This document shows positions 24,787 through 33,502 of a stretch of 64,000 bases of DNA, piece after piece. The DNA comes from DAOTTY01 sp964451095. Lineage in GTDB: Bacteria; Chloroflexota; Anaerolineae; Aggregatilineales; Phototrophicaceae. The stretch spans positions 1-64,000 of the forward strand of contig CAYVGI010000001.1 of assembly GCA_964451095.1 (NCBI GenBank). The letters run 5' to 3'. A model generated the notes under the pieces. That model had not been told where the DNA came from and ran no database searches. It saw nothing but the letters and a program-made list of their open reading frames with translations. How positions within the stretch are numbered: the first letter of the stretch is position 1; each line of letters opens with the position of its first letter. The position numbers were made by a program, and so were the translations under genes.

Positions 24787-25833
24787 ATGACAAAAGTGAC
24801 CCTGGCAAACTTGACGAAGACGTTTGGTGGTGGTGGCGTTGAGGCGGTTTCTGATGTGAGCTTCACGGTTGAATCTGGCACATTGACCGGGCTTTTGGGT
24901 CCGTCTGGCAGTGGTAAGACGACCACCATGAAGATGATCGCCGGTTTGCTGCATCCTACATCGGGTGACATCTGCTTTGATGAGCAGAGCATATTGCAAG
25001 TGCCGCCGGAGCGACGTGGCGCGGCGATGGTGTTCCAGAACTATCTGCTGTTCCCACACATGAATGTTGCCGACAACATCGGCTTCGGGCTAAAGATGCG
25101 CCGCGTGGACAAAGCGACCATCCGCAGCCGTGTGTGCGACATGCTGGATTTGGTGCAGTTACCTGGGCTGGAAAACCGACACCCGAAGGAACTATCGAGT
25201 GGGCAACAGCAGCGCGTGGCGCTGGCACGGGCACTCATCATCGAACCGAAGGTGCTGCTGCTGGACGAGCCGCTGAGCAACTTGGACGCGTACCTGCGTG
25301 ATGAGATGCGCGAACTCATCCGGCGGGTGCAGCGCGAGTTGAAGATCACAACGTTGTTCGTCACCCATGACCAGGAAGAGGCGGTTGTATTGGCGGACAA
25401 AATCGCGCTGATGTTCGACGGTGCGCTGCGTCAGTATGCGGTACCGGAGGACTTTTACGAGGTGCCGGGGTCTTTGCGAATTGCAAAGTTCTTTGGTGGC
25501 GTGAACTTTGTGCCAGGGCAGTTGCGGGGTAACACCGTGTCGACCTTGGTGGGTGAGTTCCATGTGACGCGCACCCCCGTGCCCGACGGCGATGTGGTGA
25601 TGAGCATCCGCCCGGAAGCTGTCACAATTACAGAATCGGTGATAAAGAATGTTGTGCGGGGGCGCATTGCCACGTGCATCTACATGGGGCGCTACACACG
25701 TTTTAAGGTCGCTGTAGGTGATGACATCATTGAGGCGACGACCGCACCGGGGCAGGCAAGTGTGTTCTGCGATGGCGACGTGGTTACATTGCACCTGCCG
25801 CCGGAGAAAATATGGTTGTTGCCATCAGAATAG
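24787..25833 (+). CDS. ABC transporter ATP-binding protein (CUT1/MOI type, with TOBE domain)
   Basis: A 348-residue ATPase subunit. Walker A is GPSGSGKTT, Q-loop VFQNY, signature LSSGQQQRVALARAL, Walker B LLLDEPLSNLD, and switch His in FVTHDQEEA. The C-terminal third (about 235-348) is a TOBE regulatory domain. The family energises importers of sugars, polyamines, iron, thiamine or sulfate. No cognate permease or binding protein adjoins it: it has its own promoter and is followed by convergent genes. It may be a shared ATPase serving permeases elsewhere in the genome. ATG 24787 is chosen over the upstream GTG 24754 because of the promoter position and family N-terminus (MTKVTLANLTK). Confidence 0.93.
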   Translation: MTKVTLANLTKTFGGGGVEAVSDVSFTVESGTLTGLLGPSGSGKTTTMKMIAGLLHPTSGDICFDEQSILQVPPERRGAAMVFQNYLLFPHMNVADNIGFGLKMRRVDKATIRSRVCDMLDLVQLPGLENRHPKELSSGQQQRVALARALIIEPKVLLLDEPLSNLDAYLRDEMRELIRRVQRELKITTLFVTHDQEEAVVLADKIALMFDGALRQYAVPEDFYEVPGSLRIAKFFGGVNFVPGQLRGNTVSTLVGEFHVTRTPVPDGDVVMSIRPEAVTITESVIKNVVRGRIATCIYMGRYTRFKVAVGDDIIEATTAPGQASVFCDGDVVTLHLPPEKIWLLPSE

Positions 25834-25861
25834 GCGATGTGGTGGGGTTGATTGACCGGTG

Positions 25862-26998
25862 TTATTGGGTCGCCTGTGGTTGCTGCCAGATGCTCAACAG
25901 CGTTACGGATGCAGCAATGCCCAATACACCAGTGGATAGCAAAGCGATCCCTAGTCGATGTGGATTGGCGAAACCAAAACCTGCTGGCACGGCGAACAAA
26001 CACACCGCCAAAAGCACCAGAACCACGCCTGTGATGATGCCACCGACGCTAAACACCTTGCGGATGTGCGACTGCGGTGTTGTTGTGTGCCCGATGCGCT
26101 GCCACAGCGCGTAGCTTACCAGTGCTAGAACCGCAGCAAGGTAGGGCAGCATTTGCACGAGCGGCGGCGGCACCGCCAGCGAGCCTAACCGCACCCCTAA
26201 CGCATCAAAAAAGCCAAATGTGAGGGCGGCGAGCAGCGTGCCGCCCGGTGTGCCCCTGCCAAGCAATGGTGCCACCAACGCAATGTAGCCGCGCCCGGCG
26301 GTCATATCTCGCTGGAACATGCCCAGGTAGCCCATGCTGAGGTAAACACCACCAAACCCGGCGAACAATCCGCTGAGCGCCAAGGCACGGTACTTTACGC
26401 ACTTTGTGCGGATGCCCGCTGCGGTCGCTGCGTGTGGGTTCTCTCCGGTGGCACGCAGGTGGGCACCAAACGGTGTGTGGTACAGCATGTAGGCTGTTGC
26501 GGGCACGGCAAGGAAGGCAACCCAGGTCATGATGTTTTGTTTGTCCAGGGTGGTGCCTATCAGGGGGACGGTTTGAATGAATGTGGGTAACACCATAAGC
26601 GGCATTTGCAGCGTGGCAATGCTGCTGGTGTTGCCTTTGTCTCCGGTTAGGGCGAACATAAATGCTGCTGTGCCTGCCGCCCCCAATATGTTGATGGCGA
26701 TGCCCGCCAGAAACAGATCTGCACCCAGTTCCAGGTGGCAGTAGCCAAGCAGCAAGGCAAGTGCGGTTGCCGCTGCGATGCCAGCACACAGCCCCACCCA
26801 TGCAGTTGTGTAAGCACTGGTTACTGCGCCTGTGAACGCCGCCGCGAGCATCATGCCCTCTAAACCGATGTTGAGCACCCCGGCGCGTTCGGTCACCAGT
26901 GCGCCCAGGGCAGGTAGCAGGATTGGGGTGGTTACACGTAACACAGCCGCGAGGAAAGACGCACTGAGCAGGTTTTGCAGCACGAGTTCAGGTGGCAT
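25862..26998 (-). CDS. Nucleoside-type ABC transporter permease (second permease)
   Basis: A 378-residue integral membrane permease of the branched-chain-amino-acid/ribose permease superfamily, nucleoside branch (NupQ/YufQ type). Typical stretches are LPALGALVTERAGVLNIGLEGMM near the N-terminus and the coupling-region ATAAGIRTKCVKYRALALSGLFAGFGG. About ten hydrophobic segments are visible. It is the last gene of a four-gene minus-strand operon and ends 28 bases from the convergent ABC ATPase gene. The C-terminal extension after the permease core holds an additional pair of hydrophobic helices. Confidence 0.9.
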   Translation of the reverse strand: MPPELVLQNLLSASFLAAVLRVTTPILLPALGALVTERAGVLNIGLEGMMLAAAFTGAVTSAYTTAWVGLCAGIAAATALALLLGYCHLELGADLFLAGIAINILGAAGTAAFMFALTGDKGNTSSIATLQMPLMVLPTFIQTVPLIGTTLDKQNIMTWVAFLAVPATAYMLYHTPFGAHLRATGENPHAATAAGIRTKCVKYRALALSGLFAGFGGVYLSMGYLGMFQRDMTAGRGYIALVAPLLGRGTPGGTLLAALTFGFFDALGVRLGSLAVPPPLVQMLPYLAAVLALVSYALWQRIGHTTTPQSHIRKVFSVGGIITGVVLVLLAVCLFAVPAGFGFANPHRLGIALLSTGVLGIAASVTLLSIWQQPQATQ

Positions 26999-28221
26999 CA
27001 GGTAGGTTGCCGCCGTTGCTTTGCCAGCACCCGTGCAGAGATGAGCAGGATAAGCAGCGCCTGCACCACACCGACAATCTCGAAGCTAACGTTGGTGTCG
27101 CGCTCCATGAACTGTGCCCCAGACCGCAGATAGGCGTAAAGCAGGGCAGCAAACGGCACAACCAGCACGTTATTGCGTGCTAAGAGTGCGACCACAACGC
27201 CTTCAAATGCCAGCCCTGGTGATAGGTTGAGCACGAGCCGCCTGTGCACCCCGGCGGCGAGATGCAGCCCGGCAAGCCCGGCAAACACACCGCTCACTGC
27301 CATCACGAGTGCGATTGTGCGGCGGGTCGGAATGCCCGCGTGGGTAGCAAAGTCTGCGTTTGCCCCGACCATACGCAATTCGTAGCCAAACACGCTACGG
27401 CGCACCAGCAGCCAAGCGACGGCAACTGCCGCAACTGCCATGTAGACGCCCACGTTGGCACCACCGCTTTGCAGCAGCGGCGAAAGCGTCGCCTGAGCAG
27501 GGAAGTAGGCGGAGGCGATGATGCTGGCACTCTCCGGGCGGAGGCGGAACGTGAGCACCATCTCGTAGAACCGTGCGGCAACGACATTGAGCATAAGGGT
27601 GGAGACGATTTCGTTTGCGCCGAGGTATCCCTTTAGTGTGCCGGGCAGCAAACCCCACAAAAATCCGCTGAGCGAGGCAACAAGCACCGCAAGGGGCAGT
27701 AGTATCCACCCAGCGATGTAGCTGCCTATTCCAAGCAGCAGTCCACCTGCTGCCAGGGCACCGAAGTAAAGCTGCCCTTCCGCACCTAAACTGAACTGCC
27801 GCGCCTGAAACACCAGCACAAACGCCAGCCCTAGCAGTGTGAGCGTCGTTGCATCCTGCACCCAGATTGCCCAGCGGTTGGGACGTTCGGTAGGCGCGAA
27901 CAGCAGCGCACGGTAGGCATCGGTTGCCTGCGCAATCGCGGCGGACAGTGTGCCGCCCCCAATGCCGAGCACAATTGTCAGCGCATACCCGAACAGTAAG
28001 GCGGCTATCACCGTGCCGAGAACTGCCCATGCTGCGCCGCGCAGCTCTAGCACAAACAGGGCGATGCTCACGCCGATGAGTAGATTTACCACCAGGATAT
28101 GCCCATAGCCGGGCGTGTTCAGCAGCGCCTGTGCCTCGCCGCCGAACACGCGATACGTGATTGCGCCCGTTACACACAGGCAGAACGCACCAACAGCGGC
28201 TAGATGTGCCCGGTTAGGCAT
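26998..28221 (-). CDS. Nucleoside-type ABC transporter permease (first permease)
   Basis: A 407-residue permease (NupP/YufP type). It carries the marks GLAFVLVFQARQFSLGAEGQLYFGALAAGG and GALKGYLG-like LPGTLKGYLGANEIVSTLMLNVVA, plus about ten hydrophobic helices. I start it at ATG 28221 (MPNRAHLAAV), which overlaps the stop of the ATPase gene by eight bases; a longer reading to 28284 would overlap by 71 bases and adds a polar, non-family N-terminus. Its own stop touches the first base of the next permease gene. With its partner it forms the heterodimeric channel. Confidence 0.9.
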   Translation of the reverse strand: MPNRAHLAAVGAFCLCVTGAITYRVFGGEAQALLNTPGYGHILVVNLLIGVSIALFVLELRGAAWAVLGTVIAALLFGYALTIVLGIGGGTLSAAIAQATDAYRALLFAPTERPNRWAIWVQDATTLTLLGLAFVLVFQARQFSLGAEGQLYFGALAAGGLLLGIGSYIAGWILLPLAVLVASLSGFLWGLLPGTLKGYLGANEIVSTLMLNVVAARFYEMVLTFRLRPESASIIASAYFPAQATLSPLLQSGGANVGVYMAVAAVAVAWLLVRRSVFGYELRMVGANADFATHAGIPTRRTIALVMAVSGVFAGLAGLHLAAGVHRRLVLNLSPGLAFEGVVVALLARNNVLVVPFAALLYAYLRSGAQFMERDTNVSFEIVGVVQALLILLISARVLAKQRRQPT

Positions 28222-29716
28222 GGGTGATGTGTTCACCGAGTATTGCTTCTGTGGTGGTGCCGTCGTTTGGCAGGTCGGCAACAATCCTGCCGGAGCGCAT
28301 GACCATGATGCGATCTGCTAGTGAGAGCGCTTCGAGCAAATCTGCCGAGATAAGCAGGACCCCTGTGCCGCTTGCCCGCTGTTCGAGCAGTTGCTTGTGG
28401 ATAAACGCCACCGATTGTGCATCAACGCCGCGAGTGGGGTAGACGGCAACCAGCAGGCTTGGGTTGGTGCTCAGTTCGCGGGCGAGGATCAGCTTTTGTA
28501 GGTTGCCGCCGGATAGGATTACCGCCGGAGCAAAACTGTCCTGTACGGCGATTTTATAGGTATCTATCAGGCTATCTGCGTGGTGTTTCATCTGGCGGCG
28601 GTTGAGCAGCCCGAACCGTGCGAACTGCTGGTAGCGGCTCCCGCACAGGTTCTCCGCCACGGTCGCGCCCTGGGCGATGCCGTTGTGCGTGCGGTCTGCT
28701 GGGATGTGAGCAACCCCGGCGCGGCGGTACTGCGCAATGGATTTCCCGGTCATGTCCGCGCCGTTGATGTGTATCGTGCCACTGGCAGGGCGCAGCCCCC
28801 CGGTGATTAGGTTCGCTAGCTGTGCCTGACCTTTGCCAACGATGCCGACGATAGCGATGATTTCGCTGGCGTGGACGGTAAGGTTGATGTTGTGGGTGCA
28901 TTGCTGACCGTTCGCGCTGACATAGGACAGGTCTCTCAGACGAAGGACGGGTGCCCCGTGGGTGTGCGGTGACCGCCCCGGTTCCTGCTGAGCTTGCCCG
29001 AACATTTGCCGCCGTACCTCCGCTGGGGTTAGGTTGGTTGTGGCAGATGTGGCGACGGTTTTGCCCGCCCGCATGACTGTGATTTGATCGGCAACTGCAA
29101 AGACCTCTGGGAGTTTGTGCGAGATAAAGATCACGCTTTTGCCCTGTTCCGCTAGCCTGCGTACTACGTTGAATAGCTGCCCAGTTTCATGTGGTGTGAG
29201 CACGGTTGTTGGCTCATCCAGGATGAGCAGCTTCGCTCCCTGGTGCAGCGCCTTCAGGATTTCCACACGCTGCTGCTCCGCTAGCGACAGTTGACCGACT
29301 GGGGTGTTCATATCAACGGGCAGGTTGTACTGTTCGCTGAGTTCGCGTGTGAGGTCAGTGGCGCGGGTGCGATCCGTCCATGGCAGGAACGTGTGGGTGG
29401 GTTCACGGTTGAGTGTGATGTTTTGTGGGGCGGTGAACGACCGCACCAACGTGAAGTGCTGGTGTACGGTGCCGATACCCAACTGGATTGCCTTAGCGGG
29501 TGAATTCATGGTGACGTGCCGATTATTAAGCCAGATTTCACCGGAGCTTGGCGACGTGAGTCCGCTCAGGACGTTCATCAGTGTGGTTTTGCCCGCGCCG
29601 TTTTCGCCCACCAGTGCGTGAACCTCACCGCGCTGGACGGTCAGGTTCACGTTGTCATTGGCGCGGGTGCCGTTGGGGTATTGTGTGGTCAGGTTGCAGA
29701 TGCGCAGGTGGGGCAT
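28214..29716 (-). CDS. Nucleoside/sugar ABC transporter double ATPase
   Basis: A 500-residue ATPase with two nucleotide-binding domains, as in MglA/RbsA/NupO. The first has a canonical Walker A (GENGAGKTT), Q-loop VHQHF and signature LSLAEQQRVEI, with Walker B LLILDEPT. The second has a degenerate Walker A (GIVGKGQAQL) and the signature LSGGNLQKLI, a common asymmetry in this family. It is the second gene of the operon, 8 bases after the binding-protein gene. The neighbouring BMP-type receptor points to nucleosides as substrate. Confidence 0.95.
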   Translation of the reverse strand: MPHLRICNLTTQYPNGTRANDNVNLTVQRGEVHALVGENGAGKTTLMNVLSGLTSPSSGEIWLNNRHVTMNSPAKAIQLGIGTVHQHFTLVRSFTAPQNITLNREPTHTFLPWTDRTRATDLTRELSEQYNLPVDMNTPVGQLSLAEQQRVEILKALHQGAKLLILDEPTTVLTPHETGQLFNVVRRLAEQGKSVIFISHKLPEVFAVADQITVMRAGKTVATSATTNLTPAEVRRQMFGQAQQEPGRSPHTHGAPVLRLRDLSYVSANGQQCTHNINLTVHASEIIAIVGIVGKGQAQLANLITGGLRPASGTIHINGADMTGKSIAQYRRAGVAHIPADRTHNGIAQGATVAENLCGSRYQQFARFGLLNRRQMKHHADSLIDTYKIAVQDSFAPAVILSGGNLQKLILARELSTNPSLLVAVYPTRGVDAQSVAFIHKQLLEQRASGTGVLLISADLLEALSLADRIMVMRSGRIVADLPNDGTTTEAILGEHITHA

Positions 29717-29724
29717 GGGCGTCG

Positions 29725-30870
29725 CTATGGGGTGAACACGTCTGGGGCGGGTGGCATATCGTCGCAGGTTGCATTGGGCGAGGCGGCATCTTCGCCGAAG
29801 ACGGATATCACCTCAATGTCACCGTCTAGCACGGCATTTCTCGCCATGTCAACCAGCGCTTGGACATCAGTGGGGGTTTGCTCTGTGTAGATGTCGTTCT
29901 CGGCAAGCCCTACACCGCCTTCGCCGATGCCCAGTGCCTCTGTTTCCCCTAGTGGCAGTTCACCTTCGAGGTGAAGCTCGACCGTGCGGTACAGTGAGTT
30001 GTCTACGTTTTTGAGCATACTGGTCAGGATGCGCTGCGCCTGTTCCGGGTCGGTCTCAATGAGTGCAAGTGCCTGGTCGGAATCCACACCGATGGCATAG
30101 CGCTCTTGTTCGAGTGCTGCCTCAAACACGCCGATGCCAGTACCTGCTGCGACCTGGAACACGACATCAGCGTTTTGTTCGTACAAGGCAAGCGCAATCT
30201 CCTTGCCACGCGCGGGGTCTGACCATGTGCCTGCATATTGGATAATGACGGTGGTTTCCGGGTTTACGAGGCAGGCACCCTGCTTGTAGCCCAGCATGAA
30301 ATCTTGCAGCACGGGGTTCTCCTGCCCGCCGACGGCACCGATAATCGCTGCGTCGTTGGTGCCGGGTAGGTCACTCGTGGTGACTGCGGCAGCGTACACC
30401 CCGGCGAGGAACGCCCCCTCATTTTGTGCGTAGGTGATGGAATACACGTTAGCGCAGCCTGCCACGCACAGATCCGGGTTATCATAGGGGACAAACGCAT
30501 CGAACAGCACAAACGCTTTGTCCGGGTAGCGGTGTACACGGGGGGCGAGGAAGTCCACCATTGGGAAGGTGCCCAGGATGAGCATGTCGTAGGCTGCTGT
30601 GTCTGCCAGGATGTCGTCCAAACCCGTTTCCCAGTTCGCCGGGTTGTGACCCAATTCGATTGTGTCCACTTGTGCGTCGAAGTCTGCCATGATGCGGTCT
30701 GCGCCGCGCTGTGCGGAGTCGAAAAAGGATTTGTCGCCAAGCTGCCCATTGATAACCAGTTTAATGCGTAGCGCTGCCTCTTCTTGGGCGGCGACGGTGC
30801 CCAGTGGAAGCATCAGCGCTGCACACAAGAGCACACAAATGCGAGTGAAGTATAGCGTTCTTACCGACAT
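29725..30870 (-). CDS. BMP-family (PnrA/NupN-like) nucleoside-binding protein
   Basis: A 381-residue exported solute receptor. The N-terminus is a signal peptide (hydrophobic core ICVLLCAALMLPLGTVAA, then AQEEA). It lacks a lipobox cysteine at the cleavage site, so it may be free in the outer space or anchored otherwise. The mature part is a BMP/PnrA fold with NGQLGDKSFFDSA near the start and VGGQENPVLQDFMLGY and VFQVAAGTGIGVFEAA in the core. This family binds purine nucleosides or related ligands. It is the first gene of the minus-strand operon and is divergent from a PfkB kinase. Confidence 0.92.
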   Translation of the reverse strand: MSVRTLYFTRICVLLCAALMLPLGTVAAQEEAALRIKLVINGQLGDKSFFDSAQRGADRIMADFDAQVDTIELGHNPANWETGLDDILADTAAYDMLILGTFPMVDFLAPRVHRYPDKAFVLFDAFVPYDNPDLCVAGCANVYSITYAQNEGAFLAGVYAAAVTTSDLPGTNDAAIIGAVGGQENPVLQDFMLGYKQGACLVNPETTVIIQYAGTWSDPARGKEIALALYEQNADVVFQVAAGTGIGVFEAALEQERYAIGVDSDQALALIETDPEQAQRILTSMLKNVDNSLYRTVELHLEGELPLGETEALGIGEGGVGLAENDIYTEQTPTDVQALVDMARNAVLDGDIEVISVFGEDAASPNATCDDMPPAPDVFTP

Positions 30871-30961
30871 GCGATTTATCCGTCTACGGACTGCTTGCTA
30901 ATGCGCAACCATTATATCCAGATGGCAAGCGAAAACAAACGCACTCAACTTGAGGTGTCTT
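30871..30961. promoter_or_regulatory. Divergent promoter region between the nucleoside transporter and PfkB kinase
   Basis: A 91-base gap from which both the minus-strand transporter operon and the plus-strand kinase must start. I could not pick out consensus -35/-10 pairs with confidence. Shared regulation of uptake and phosphorylation is likely from the arrangement. Confidence 0.4.
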
Positions 30962-31915
30962 ATGCCAAAGATTATTTCCATAGGCGATCTTGCGCTGGAT
31001 GTTTTACTGCCGGTGCGGTTACCAGTGACCGCTGGGGTGCATCAGGCGGTGAACGGACGCCGCGTTGAACCCGGTGGCGCGTGCAACTTCATAATTTGTG
31101 CGCGGCGCTTGGGCGCTGAGGTGATGGCGGTGGGCACAGTCGGGGGCGATTTGTTTGGTGCGGAGGTAGTGCGTGTTTTGCAGGCTGAGGGGGTGGATAC
31201 AACATTTGTGGAGATGCAGGCGGATGCAACTACAACCCTGGTCGTTGCGCTCCATGACGCTGTTACGGGAGCACACACCTTTGTGGGTGAGTACGGCAAG
31301 GGCGCGGCGATGGCGTACCCCGCAGCGCTTGACGATATAATTGCTGTTGCCGATGCGGTTTTTGCACAGGGGCACAGCCTGTTAGAAAACTGCACGGGTG
31401 ATCTGACGCGGCGTGCTGTACGAACAGCGAATCAGTTGGGGACGACGGTGTGTTTTGATGCAGGTCCGTTTGTGGGGCAGTTCACGCCGGAGCAAGTGCA
31501 GTGGATGATAGATAGCGTAGATGTTTTGCTGCTGACGGACGACGAATTGGATAGCTTGCTAGCGCTCACAGGCGGAGATGTGTATGAGTTGTTGGTCAGG
31601 CGACCGCAGTTTGTGGTGGTGAAAGCAGGGCAGCGTGGGTGCCGCGTGTTCCACGATGGTAAGGCGCACCAATTCCATGGGTTTGGCGTGGACGTGGTAG
31701 ACACAATCGGCGCTGGTGACTGCTTCGATGTGGGTTATGTATTGGGGCACATGCGTGGTTGGCAACTAGCGGAATGTGCGACGCTGGCGAATGCCTGCGG
31801 GGCGGCGGCGGTGCAAAATCGTGGGGGCGGCAGGCAGGTGCCCACATGCGAACAGGTTAATCAAGTCTTGGAAGTTAATGAGGCGAACTTGCGAGTTTGC
31901 ACGAATGCGGTCTAA
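30962..31915 (+). CDS. PfkB-family sugar or nucleoside kinase
   Basis: A 317-residue cytoplasmic kinase of the ribokinase/PfkB family. The N-terminal glycine motif is present (EPGGACNFIICARRLGAEV). The C-terminal anion-hole/catalytic motif is DTIGAGDCFD, with the base Asp in GAGD. The start ATG 30962 follows TGAGGTG; a TTG at 30950 is an alternative. Its divergent position from a BMP-type nucleoside importer suggests that the kinase phosphorylates an imported nucleoside or its sugar. Substrate cannot be read from the sequence. Confidence 0.92.
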   Translation: MPKIISIGDLALDVLLPVRLPVTAGVHQAVNGRRVEPGGACNFIICARRLGAEVMAVGTVGGDLFGAEVVRVLQAEGVDTTFVEMQADATTTLVVALHDAVTGAHTFVGEYGKGAAMAYPAALDDIIAVADAVFAQGHSLLENCTGDLTRRAVRTANQLGTTVCFDAGPFVGQFTPEQVQWMIDSVDVLLLTDDELDSLLALTGGDVYELLVRRPQFVVVKAGQRGCRVFHDGKAHQFHGFGVDVVDTIGAGDCFDVGYVLGHMRGWQLAECATLANACGAAAVQNRGGGRQVPTCEQVNQVLEVNEANLRVCTNAV

Positions 31916-31987
31916 TAGTCAGTACGCTGTTTATCCCATTGAGCAGAACATACAATTGTTATGCCGTAGTGTTGGCAGGATTAAAGT

Positions 31988-32015
31988 TTGAAATCAAATG
32001 CGATCTTGCTATATT
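31988..32015 (+). promoter_or_regulatory. Promoter of the branched-chain amino-acid transporter operon
   Basis: TTGAAA at 31988-31993 and TATATT at 32010-32015, 16 bases apart. Immediately downstream, GGCGC-ACAA-GCGCC (32018-32031) forms a small tetraloop hairpin at the expected 5' end of the message, which could stabilise it. Confidence 0.6.
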
Positions 32016-32084
32016 AAGGCGCACAAGCGCCCCAAAAATGGGCAGCGTGACTTTTGTGATAAATCTCCGTGGAGGAAAGAAATT

Positions 32085-33332
32085 TTGAAGAAGGTGACGG
32101 TTTTTTCGTTGTTACTCATGCTGCTGCTGGCAGTAGCGCCGATGTCGTTGGCACAGGACTGTGAGGACGAGATTGGCTGTGTTGTACTGGAAGATGGCGA
32201 TCCGATTACGATCGCGTACATGCTGACGATCTCCGGTGCGACCTCGTTCCTGGGTGAGGACTCAGTGGGGGGTATCGAGATTGCCATTGCAGATCGCGAA
32301 GGCGAACTGCTCGGTCGTGAGATTGAACTGGTCGGTGAAGACTCCCTGTGTAGTGCAGAGGGTGGTCAGGCGGCGGCACAGCGTGTTGCAGCAGATGAGT
32401 TCGTGATCGCTGCTATCGGCACCAACTGCTCCAGTGCAGCAACAGCAGCACTCCCCATCATTAGCGAGGCGGGCATGATTATGTTCTCCTCATCTGCAAC
32501 GAGCCCCACGCTGACGGCACTGCCGGAAGATGGCGGCGTTTACGAGCCGGGTTTCTTCCGCACCGCGCATAACGACCTGTTCCAGGGGCGCATCGCAGCA
32601 GAGTTCCTGTTTAATGAACTGGGTGCGGAGTCGCTGGCAACCATCCATGACGGTAGCCCCTATGCTGACGGTTTGCAGGCAGTTGCTGCGAACACGTTCG
32701 CAGAACTGGGTGGCGAGGTTACGTTCCAGGGTGCTGTGAACGTGGGTGACACCGACATGAACGCTATCCTGACCGAGATCGCATCCAACCCGCCGGACGT
32801 GCTGTACTTCCCGATTTTTGAGCCGGAGGGTAACTTCATCGCTGCTCAGTCCGCAGACATTGCTGGGCTGGAAGACACGATCCTGATGGGCGCAGACGGC
32901 ATCCTCGTCGATAGCTTCCCGGAGAACACGGGTGAGGCGTCTGTGGGTATGTACTTCTCTGGTCCGCTCATCACCGGTGAAGCATACGACGATTTCCTGG
33001 CGAAGTGGGAAGAAGAAATTGGTGGCGTTCCGCCGTCGGTGTTCCATGCACATGCTTACGATGCAGCGAACATTATCTTCAACGCCGTTGAGGAGATTGC
33101 TGTTGAGGGCGAGGACGGCACACTGATTATCGGTCGCCAGGCACTGCGCGATGCGATCACCGCAACTGCCGACTTCGAAGGGCTGACGGGTACGCTGACT
33201 TGCTCTGAAACGGGTGACTGCGCGACAGGTGAAGCACTCGGCATCTTCCAGTTGACCGAGGCAGAGCTTGAGGGCAACTGGCCGCCGGAGTCGATCTGGA
33301 GCCCGGCGGACATGGAAATGGAAGAGATGTAA
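32085..33332 (+). CDS. Branched-chain amino-acid type ABC substrate-binding protein
   Basis: A 415-residue exported receptor (LivK/AmiC-like type I periplasmic-binding fold). The start is TTG 32085, preceded by GGAGG at 32071-32075 (9-base spacing). It yields a clean signal peptide (KKVTVFSLLLMLLLAVAPMSLAQ) that the longer in-frame reading from 31998 would bury behind a charged leader. Core features are ITIAYMLTISGATSFLGEDSVGGIEIA and AAIGTNCSSAATAALP. The ligand may be branched-chain amino acids, another amino acid or an amide. It is the first gene of a six-gene operon and is separated from the permeases by a 170-base structured gap. Confidence 0.92.
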   Translation: MKKVTVFSLLLMLLLAVAPMSLAQDCEDEIGCVVLEDGDPITIAYMLTISGATSFLGEDSVGGIEIAIADREGELLGREIELVGEDSLCSAEGGQAAAQRVAADEFVIAAIGTNCSSAATAALPIISEAGMIMFSSSATSPTLTALPEDGGVYEPGFFRTAHNDLFQGRIAAEFLFNELGAESLATIHDGSPYADGLQAVAANTFAELGGEVTFQGAVNVGDTDMNAILTEIASNPPDVLYFPIFEPEGNFIAAQSADIAGLEDTILMGADGILVDSFPENTGEASVGMYFSGPLITGEAYDDFLAKWEEEIGGVPPSVFHAHAYDAANIIFNAVEEIAVEGEDGTLIIGRQALRDAITATADFEGLTGTLTCSETGDCATGEALGIFQLTEAELEGNWPPESIWSPADMEMEEM

Positions 33333-33376
33333 GTCGTCTCTTTTGCCTGCAATGTTGTACAGGTAAAGACTTTCTG

Positions 33377-33406
33377 TGTGAGTCAGTCCGACGGGACTGA
33401 CTCACA
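33377..33406 (+). repeat. Perfect 13-bp hairpin after the substrate-binding protein gene
   Basis: TGTGAGTCAGTCC (33377-33389) and GGACTGACTCACA (33394-33406) with a 4-base loop GACG. No T-run follows, so it is more likely an mRNA-stabilising or attenuating element that lets the receptor be made in excess of the permeases. It is flanked by a second complementary pair, GTACAGG (33357-33363) and CCTGTAC (33419-33425), which would enclose it in a longer stem. Confidence 0.75.
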
Positions 33407-33437
33407 TTGCAATAGGTGCCTGTACGCTATCTTTATG

Positions 33438-33463
33438 CAGGGGCGGCGCATGTGCCGTCCCTG
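33438..33463 (+). repeat. Second hairpin in the livK-livH gap
   Basis: CAGGGGCGGC (33438-33447) pairs with GCCGTCCCTG (33454-33463), ten pairs with one G-T wobble and a 6-base loop. It lies 40 bases before livH. Together with the 13-bp hairpin it makes the whole 170-base gap highly structured; no gene is seen in it. Confidence 0.65.
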
Positions 33464-33502
33464 TGACGAGACACCAGTTGTCAAATACAAGGTCAGGTTA
33501 TC

